Part shown: positions 56,912 to 64,000 of the stretch, piece by piece
Numbering within the stretch: the stretch's first letter is position 1
Layout: each line of letters starts with the position of its first letter
Origin: Clonostachys chloroleuca
Taxonomy: Eukaryota; Ascomycota; Sordariomycetes; Hypocreales; Bionectriaceae
Direction: 5' to 3'
Length of the DNA: 64,000 nucleotides
NCBI GenBank assembly: GCA_037952775.1
Contig: JBANAY010000004.1
Location: 9,858,001-9,922,000 of the forward strand
Notes under the pieces: generated by a model
What the model saw: the letters and a program-made list of their open reading frames with translations, nothing else
The model's database searches: none
Told to the model about the DNA's origin: nothing
Position numbers and translations under genes: made by a program

Positions 56912-59900
56912 AGGAAAAAGCGATGGAAGGCTAGACTAGAGAGGAAGGGAGCGACAGAGGACCCAGCCGTCGTGCTAATGATAACTCAAGGTGTCGGATT
57001 GTCTGAGGGGCTTATGAGGATGCTCTCAGCTCAGAGCTTGAAGGACACGGACGAGAAAGTCATCGTCATTGCACGGGCAGTGGGCCTGATTAAGAAGGTC
57101 GACGGGGCCCCGGACGTCGAAGCTGTGAACGCACGGAGGCGATTCTTTGCTTCCCTAGGCCAGGAAAAAGCAAGTTGGCGATGTGGCATCCACATGCAGG
57201 GAGGGAGTGTGTGTCGTCCAGGTGGGCAAATTGGATGGCAATCATAGGTTGCCACTTGGGCAAGCGGCGGTGGACCAAGGAAACGGGCGTTGGTTGGTTC
57301 GACGTGATTCAGGCGCAATGCTAGAGCTGCAGAGGCAAGTCAATGAGAAACCGATCAAGGCGCGAGCGTATATCCAGATTGAGCAGATCAGAATACGACC
57401 ATGATGGTTGTCTGTTCAGCGTTGGTACACCCAGCACAACGGGACGGTGTACGTACATGCCTCAGGCCGCGCTGCATCCCTCCATCCTGACAGGGCTTGC
57501 CGCGGGAAGTGGTAAGCGAGCGGCAGGCATTACAACCGGTAAAAATGTACCTGGGCAGGCTGGTAGATACCTCAGATTCTACCGGTCTTCCCACGGCCAG
57601 GGCAGTATTTCGTGGAGAGGCGGTGACCCCGTATCGACTCCTTCTGAGTTTCAAGCTTTATGCACTTGGGAAGCAATGTCTCAGGGTGTCTGGCCAGTCA
57701 GGATGGCCGCTTGGCGGGCCTTATCGACCTGTCAACTTTCCTAGACATGGGGCCGCCGCACATGCACATCCACGGAGCCTGGGCAAACGGCAAGGTGTGG
57801 GCAGGCAGATACACTAGGAATTCAGGGAATGGGGCTAACGGATTTCTTGAATGACGAGTTGAATAGCAATGTATTAGAATACGGAATATGATACCTGAAC
57901 TGACCCATGACTGGTTGTGTCTCAACGCCTCACCTGGCCGATCCTGGGGTGTTATTGGGGTCTCATCGTGCCGCTACGGAGCCATTGGGTCACGGTTAGG
58001 ATCAGCTAGAGGCTGCACAATGATCGAACAATACGCTGACATGAATGAACCTGCAGCCAGCCCCATCCCAGGAGGCTTACAATCGACCCTTTGGCGAGCC
58101 AGTGGAGAAGCTGCCCAGCTGCAGTCAACTGTAAACGGCAGCCACTAAGTTTCGAGGCGCTTATCCCATCCCTCAATCTTGCCCAGCCGCTGCATTAGCC
58201 TGCGTTGCATGTGGGTGGTCCCCTGTCCAAGTCCTTCCAGCTTGCTCATCTCAAGTATCAGATTACGTCGATTGTTGGTCGTTGTGCAGTAGCGTCAGGA
58301 TCTATTGCCCAGCTCTTTTCAGAACCTTGCCAATCCCATCTTCTCGCTGGAGCAGCTAAGATCAAGGCATCTGCACGTGCCCTAGAACAGCACCAGAGCG
58401 ATCGTTCACTCCTCAATCATGGGGCATGTGCCACCAGCAAGCGGATGCGCCTTGGTTTTGCCCTACTTGCCAGCGGCCATTGCTTGCATCGGCTTGCCGG
58501 GTGCAAGCCCGGATCATGCGCCGGATGGACGGCCTCATCGTGTATCCATCGCGCGGAGGCATTCTTTGCATAGGTAAGAGAAGATAGTTCCCCCGCTGTA
58601 CCCAAGCTACTCACATCATCGATCATCCGCTCATCCACAAGTTAAACTATCCGACGGTATTCTTAGAACAGGTCAAAGCTAACCCCCATGCGATATTAGC
58701 ACTGCTTGCAAGGGTCAGGCCGTCGTGCCGTGCCCAAGAAGGGTTGGGAACTTGGGGAAATTCACGTAACGGGACCCAACTAACTACCAGAAGTCCAACC
58801 TGAACTTGGAGGGTGCTGGGCTACCTCCCCTCCCTCAAGATTTGGAGGGCCTCGTGCCTCGAGGATCCACACAAGCTTCCAAGGACCAAGGCCGACCCTT
58901 ACCATCCTTGCTCCTCGACCTCCAATATTCTCCGCCTCCGCCATCTACCCTTTTCGCCTTTCTTTCCGATCTAGGCAGGTGTTTGTCCTCTCTGTGAATC
59001 GCACTCTAGCCATAGATCGATCCAATGCTACCTCACATCTCCGAGATATCTCGCCCAGCCATGGCAGCCTTGCTAACTCGACGACAGTCGCAAAGCCCGC
59101 CTGCAAAGCCCGCCCCCCAACCAACAAGGTGACTCCCACCCTCCCACACCAAAAGCGACTGGCTTGATTGGGGCAATCTCAGCCCGAGTACACCGCCATT
59201 GATCCCATCGATGATCCAATTCTCTCAGCTCGGTCTCCTCCAGCCGCTGGGCCCCATACGTACCGATATCCGACCAGAGACACCCCATCCCCGTTAGGGA
59301 TGAGGGCCCTGTCTACCTGTCCTGCCTGTGTGTAACACACAACGGTTTTCCGGTGTTTCTCGGCCTGTGTGAGCCTGTGGGTCGGCTGAGATATCCCCCA
59401 ATTGAAGCTTCAAGACACTCTCCACCCACGGCCGCTCCAGGTTTCACATCCCCTTCTCGACCAGCAACCTCTCGGATCGCCCTAGTTTCCTGTCGACACT
59501 CCCCCTGATGCGGTCAGGTCGCCGGGACCCCTCCCCCATCAACAGCCGCTAGCGAATTCTCGCGGGCCTCGAGCTCGCAAGAGTGACCACAAAGGTTTTT
59601 CCAGCATGCAATGTCTTGACCACTACTTGAACAATGGTCATTGAGAAACGCCACTTTTGTTGGCAAGCAAGGGTGGCCCCAGGTCGCGGTACTACTCCGC
59701 TGGCAACATGATGTGACGGTGATGTCGAGAGCAAACCGAGGGGATGTGCAATTTGGCAGAGAGGTACGGCGACTCGACGAGCTTCCACATGTCTCTCTCG
59801 TTCTGTTTTACTCCCTTGAGTAAGGTAGATATGGCCACGGGGTCTGATGCGGTTATTTCTACCAGGGTTTCATGTTTTCCATTGATCCCCGAAACATTGC

Positions 59901-60664
59901 TGAAGCCCGACTTGGGCCCTGATATGCTGATACACCTCACCGACTACGCGCGGGCAACGGGGTCATGGTACACAGAGAGAATAATACATAGCAAGTTCCA
60001 AATTTAAATGAGTTCTCCACAAAGACATAGCAGCCATGCATGAGGTACACACTCCGAGCCACGTCAGACCCCTTCCCCCTTTCTTAGTCCCAATTAGTAA
60101 AAAAAGTCCAACCTCGGGGATGATAGGTTCTCATTGTGTTGAGGACCCTTAGCACATGCCAACCAATCAACAATGTGTGGTTATCTGAGGGAACGATAAC
60201 TGTAAATGGATGATGTACGCATACTCTAGCAAGCACATGCCCAAGTAGGGGGGCTGGCATTGCGAGAAGCTAGAGGGAGAGCCACGGATAGCAAGAGAAA
60301 ATCATATAGCGCAAAATTTCAATTGATAAGGAGTCCCGTTTCTTGTAATTGCTAGTAGCGTTCAAAACTGTACTTCTGCTCAGGGTTCCCGATTCTTATA
60401 ATTGCTAGTAGCGTCCAAAACTGCACCTCTGCTCAGGGTAGTTACCACAAATAGTTGTCATGATTCAACAGACCAAGACCAACAGGAAGATTATGTGGCA
60501 AACAAGTAATGATACTAACCGTTTCCAGCATTGCTCAACTTCCAGGCTCAACCTCAGGCTTATTTTCCTCCAAAGGGCTTGGCAGACCTGGGAGTGAGGT
60601 CCTCTCGTCGGTTCCAGATATCGATAATAGGCTGTTTGTGTGGGGGACAGAAATATCGCTGCTG
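56912..60664. other. Intergenic, 3.75 kb
   Basis: Promoter of the zinc-finger gene on the left. No gene supported in 57-60 kb. A 53-bp tandem duplication lies at 60334-60439. A minus frame at 60535-60726 looks mildly coding (KRSPSSSDISVPHTN...EENKPEVEPGS) and may be the real C-terminus of the next gene in another frame. Confidence 0.45.
60334..60439. repeat. 53-bp tandem duplication
   Basis: Copies 60334-60386 and 60387-60439, each starting TCCCG and ending CTCAGGGT, differ at 5 of 53 positions, 4 of them transitions. Confidence 0.9.
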
Positions 60665-61576
60665 CTAGGGGAACGTTTCTGATGTCCCAACTGTGATTTC
60701 TCTGGATTCCATGGGCAGTGGAGCATATGGGCTCAGAAGGTGTTTGGTTGCCGATTTACCTTTCTCTCCTGCTGTCTTTGAGGGTTTCGGCTCGCCAACA
60801 TTATCAGATGTCTTTTCTTCCCCAGTAATTATCTTATCATCGGCAATGGTCTTCTCAGAGTCTGAGGCACCATCTTCTTCAGCTTCGGTAAGAATGATCT
60901 CAGGGATTCTGAATTGATAGCCGGTTCCGGCGTCATTGAAGACAGAGAGACCAAGATGGTAGTCTTGTTCAAGTGGCATTGTAGGGTATGAGGAGAACGG
61001 TTTGGCGCCCTTGACTTCGCGGACGAGGAGACAGGAGACATTGAAATACTGATTGCTGGTGTACATCAAGTCCAATACAAAGTCCGTGGTGGTGCTAGTG
61101 CGTAGCGTGGCAGTTTCAAGTAATTCCGGGTCGGTCTTCTTCCTTTTTATCTTGAGAGCTTGGTGCATTGCGAGTTCTGACTTGTACTGGCGTCGCATCA
61201 TCTCCCAGATGATGGCCTCCCGATTGGTGGCTTCGATAGAGGTTGGACTGTAAGGAATCTTGGCATCTCGACTCCATTCGGTGAGGAAAGTGTCAACACT
61301 GCCGGTCATGGCATCTCTGAGCAGGATGTGGTCTTTATCGGCATTCCACGTCCCAGTTTGCAGCTTCTTGCGGAGCTCGTGGGCGTAGCGCCTATCAAAG
61401 ATCTTCATCTTGAAGGTAGCGGGGACAAGTTCAGCCCCGGCTGATGGCTCGGAGTTTACGTCCAAGATAGTTGGACCCTGCTCTGTGTGTTTAACCTCGT
61501 TGATGGTGACCACCAGAGGTACTGCATCGAGCCCAACCTCGAGGGTCAACTTCTCGTCCTTGTTGTATCCGTTCAT
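60665..61576 (-). CDS. Kinase-like N-lobe protein, apparently truncated
   Basis: Single frame, 303 residues. The segment ATFKMKIFDRRYAHELRKKLQTGTWNADKD... then YKSELAMHQAL matches the N-lobe pattern of fungal kinase-like proteins (VLKVFDWRFA.. / YETEVAVY-type phrases). The expected catalytic loop and DFG equivalents do not follow. Instead there is KIKRKKTDPELL..., a mixed region, and an acidic low-complexity tail (EAEEDGASDSEKTIADD...). Either this is a truncated or chimeric relative, or a splice to a downstream exon has been missed. Another open minus frame overlaps its 3' end (60535-60726). Function unknown. Confidence 0.55.
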   Translation of the reverse strand: MNGYNKDEKLTLEVGLDAVPLVVTINEVKHTEQGPTILDVNSEPSAGAELVPATFKMKIFDRRYAHELRKKLQTGTWNADKDHILLRDAMTGSVDTFLTEWSRDAKIPYSPTSIEATNREAIIWEMMRRQYKSELAMHQALKIKRKKTDPELLETATLRTSTTTDFVLDLMYTSNQYFNVSCLLVREVKGAKPFSSYPTMPLEQDYHLGLSVFNDAGTGYQFRIPEIILTEAEEDGASDSEKTIADDKIITGEEKTSDNVGEPKPSKTAGEKGKSATKHLLSPYAPLPMESREITVGTSETFP

Positions 61577-62894
61577 CGCGATGGGTCAAATTCTGCGTTT
61601 CTAAACGACTACAATGTATCAGCATGGGATTTATCTTAGAGAGTTTGAGTCACCATACCTGAGGACCGCACCCCAAGCCGAGAGAGAGGTGGTAAAGATA
61701 CTGCGAGCCAATGGTAAGCGAGTGGGCGGTTTCGTGGGGCAGGGATTCAGGTTGACGTACGTCAGCTTCGGTGCAACTTGGGATGTTTCAGAGGATTAGG
61801 AAGCTTCAAGATGTTAATGCTCGATCTCTCTCGTAAGGGAAAGTTGGGTAGACATGCCTTAGGACCACGCAGGAGGAGGAGAGGCGTTGATCATGAAGCT
61901 GTAAAGTATGAGTAGATGACCGAGTTCAAGGAGAGAAGTTGAGCGGACACACCCAAGTGCTGCATGTCAAGAGATTTGCAAGTGACGTTTTCTTGTCTCG
62001 CAATTGTTTGATGGTTGGCAAATGTTCTTGCTGAATCATCGGTCCAGATGGTAGTCCAGGTGGTTGTCGGAGAAGGAGAGAGAAGCGGGCTCCTGCCGTG
62101 AATCATGCGGCTCAGAGGAGGGGCATCTTGTACCGGGTGCACACTTCGAAGCTCTCAGTTGCCGTTCACCCCAGGCCTAGGTGCCTGGCACCTGCCTCGG
62201 CGAGGGCCCCAGGTTCAATTCTTAATGGGCTGATTAAAGAAGCTTTTGTTGTAAGCATTCCCACCAAAAGACTTGAAGAGCACTTAGAAAACATTTGGCA
62301 AAGCGATTCAGGATTTCAGGTGGTCCAGCTGTTCTCTACATCTACAGGCTAAAGGTTCAGAAAATCAACCTTCGTGCGCTGCAATGCGAGGTGCTGAAAT
62401 ACACGCCTTCGAAAAGCCCAGGCAACAAGGTACTAGGTACCTACAAAGGCAACCCAGTTTAACGCAGTTGTGGTGTTGATATGAGGGGAATGCACCTACG
62501 TCATATGGTGGCTCGCCTTCGCTAACCTGGAGAGAATGACGTTTGGGATGGCAGCTAGAACTTTTCCGCCGGCCGTCCTCAGTTGCGAGAGAGAAGCAGA
62601 GGCAGGCACTTCCCAGTGAGTCCCACAGCTCAAGCCCAAGACAGCTAAACGAAGTGGCAGGCAATTTTATGGAATCATGTATGAGATTACATCACGCGCC
62701 CCGAATCAAATATTTGCTTAATACAGCCTGGTGCGAATAGATGTCGGGATAAGTTTGGCTCATTGATCTTCCGAAAGAGACCATCAGGGTGTTGGTCCAA
62801 GGGTGTACAAGACACAGATTACAAACCTACCTAGCAGGTAGTTATACAGTAGGAGGGATGAGCACAAAGTCTCGGTTCAGTGTTATACTTTATC
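61577..62894. other. Intergenic, 1.3 kb
   Basis: Promoter of the kinase-like gene on the left. No gene or RNA seen. Confidence 0.5.
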
Positions 62895-63056
62895 ATGAGT
62901 GGTGGGGAGCCGTACAGCACGCTTGGTGAGGATGAGGTAGAGCGTCGTTTCGAGAATATGGACTTTCCAACATCGGATCACCTGGGCTATGGCACGGTAT
63001 TCGAAGTTGCTGGGATAAACGCTTCACTACAGCAGAACAGGTTATACAAGGTTTAA
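62895..63056 (+). CDS. Possible 53-aa ORF of coding character
   Basis: MSGGEPYSTLGEDEVERRFENMDF..., ending in ASLQQNRLYKV then TAA. Codon use looks coding and the composition (acidic, soluble) is protein-like, but it is short and has no known family. It may be an exon or relic of a larger gene. Confidence 0.3.
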   Translation: MSGGEPYSTLGEDEVERRFENMDFPTSDHLGYGTVFEVAGINASLQQNRLYKV

Positions 63057-63636
63057 TTCATGCTAAGGAGGTCAGCCTGGGTTAGGACTGTACATGTGCG
63101 AGCGCATATGCTATCAGTCAGATTATTTTCGTCTTCACGCGTAACCACTTCTGCCCGTCTCTCTTCATTGCCCTTGCACGATGGCTGGCAACCACACCTC
63201 GGCGATTATTGATGTCTTCATACCCCTCGTCCCTGTGTGTGGGACACTGTGTTCTACTCCTTGAATTGCCCAAGTATGACTTAATCGGATTCGCACACTG
63301 CTGTCCAGTCGCGGCATACTGGGTACAGCCGGTAGTAGCAATGTCCTCTGTCTCGTGGTTGCAACTTGGTGGACAGCCTGTGTACTTCGTCGTTGCAACA
63401 AGCAATTTACACATGACGAGCAATGTCTGGCTACTTTGATCATAAGCAATGCGCTAAGAAGACTTGGGACATCAATCTCACAGCTTTTGACAATTCTATC
63501 TACCTTCCTCGAGACATCCAGCAAACTATCGTCCCAGTAAACTCCTTGGAAAAAAACATTACACCTACCAACCATTTGGTTAATTATTCCGCCTAGAAGC
63601 GAATAGTGCCTCTCAACACCCAGAGACGTTTGAAAT
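63057..63636. other. Intergenic
   Basis: 3' flank of the right-edge gene. A 221-codon minus ORF (63165-63830) is out of frame with the real exons and is not called. Confidence 0.5.
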
Positions 63637-64000
63637 TCACATGAAATAGTCCTCCTGGTCAGGCCGATTGTCCTCTTTCTGTTTTTGCTTCTTCTCTGCT
63701 TCTTTTCTCTCCGTCTCTCTCCTTTTCTCTTCTGTATCACTTCCTGTGTCAAAAATCGTAACCTCGTAATCTTCCAACACCTCCCAGTCATCACCCAAGG
63801 GCGTCTAGCTCGAAGGTAGAATGTAGGCAATGTCCAGTGTCAAGGGCAGGCTTACACTCATCCACAATTCAAGATGGTCTTCGTCCTCCAAATCGTAAAA
63901 GTTGAAGAGCAAACGAAGATGGTTCAGCTTCGCACACTGTCTGCCGGGGCCAATGTGCTGCAAAAAGTCCTGCATGAGGTCGCCAAACATTAGAGTGCAG
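63637..64000 (-). CDS. 3' end of an unidentified gene with charged C-terminal tail, cut by the right edge
   Basis: Minus strand. The upstream exon enters from the window edge and ends at 63856 (..DFLQHIGPGRQCAKLNHLRLLFNFYDLEDEDHLELWMS). A 51-nt GTAAGC...CTAG intron (63805-63855) follows. The last exon, 63804-63637, reads TPLGDDWEVLEDYEVTIFDTGSDTEEKRRETERKEAEKKQKQ..., ending EDYFM. Phases agree. The tail is a Glu/Lys/Arg-rich, likely coiled-coil or disordered helix. An ATG at 63990 is in frame, but the frame stays open to the edge, so the protein is partial. No family recognised. Confidence 0.7.

Noticed and set aside
62143..62230. Possible tRNA-like fold with GGTTCAA near 62212
   Set aside because: No matching acceptor stem, D arm or anticodon arm could be drawn.
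63165..63830. 221-codon minus-strand ORF near the right edge
   Set aside because: It is out of frame with the two spliced exons, which have a better intron and a consistent charged tail.

Overview
This 64 kb window is nuclear DNA from a filamentous ascomycete (Pezizomycotina, probably Sordariomycetes). The evidence is short GT-AG introns of about 46-101 nt, often with CTAAC/CTGAC-like branch points; secreted plant-polymer hydrolases; a fungalysin protease; fungal-only families (kinase-like proteins, an F-box/DUF6546-type protein); and an intronless tRNA-Arg(ACG). The species cannot be named from the sequence alone.

Layout, left to right: the 3' end of an unidentified gene at the left edge; four 56-bp tandem repeats; a decayed ORF; a frameshifted kinase-like gene (2.4-3.3 kb); a secreted GH43 glycosidase (-); a gene-poor stretch; an arrestin-fold protein (+); a fungalysin M36 metalloprotease (-); a five-exon cytochrome P450 (-); a 76-bp relic of an alcohol dehydrogenase; the intact four-exon zinc alcohol dehydrogenase (+); an F-box-type gene (+); a gene-poor stretch (23.1-27.6 kb); an intact kinase-like protein (+); the NMA111-type HtrA protease (+); an ankyrin-repeat protein (-); a GNAT acetyltransferase (-); a fused HD-domain/NMP-kinase-like gene (+); a possible small protein; a seven-exon secreted GH35 beta-galactosidase (-); tRNA-Arg (-); an orphan 239-aa protein (+); a zinc-finger protein with a 10-residue repeat (-); a truncated kinase-like protein (-); a possible 53-aa ORF; and the 3' end of a charged-tail protein at the right edge (-).

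The genes do not form an obvious operon-like or biosynthetic cluster. The secreted set (GH43, GH35, M36) suits a plant-associated or saprotrophic fungus. NMA111, tRNA-Arg and GNAT are housekeeping-type loci.

Two observations stand out. First, six reading frames are broken, each consistent with the loss of exactly one base, usually in a C/G or T homopolymer. This looks more like systematic homopolymer undercalling in the assembly than real gene decay. Second, one gene joins an HD-type (HDDC2/YfbR-like) phosphohydrolase domain to an adenylate/UMP-CMP-kinase-like domain that lacks two arginines normally used to hold the NMP phosphate. This is the best candidate here for an undescribed activity.
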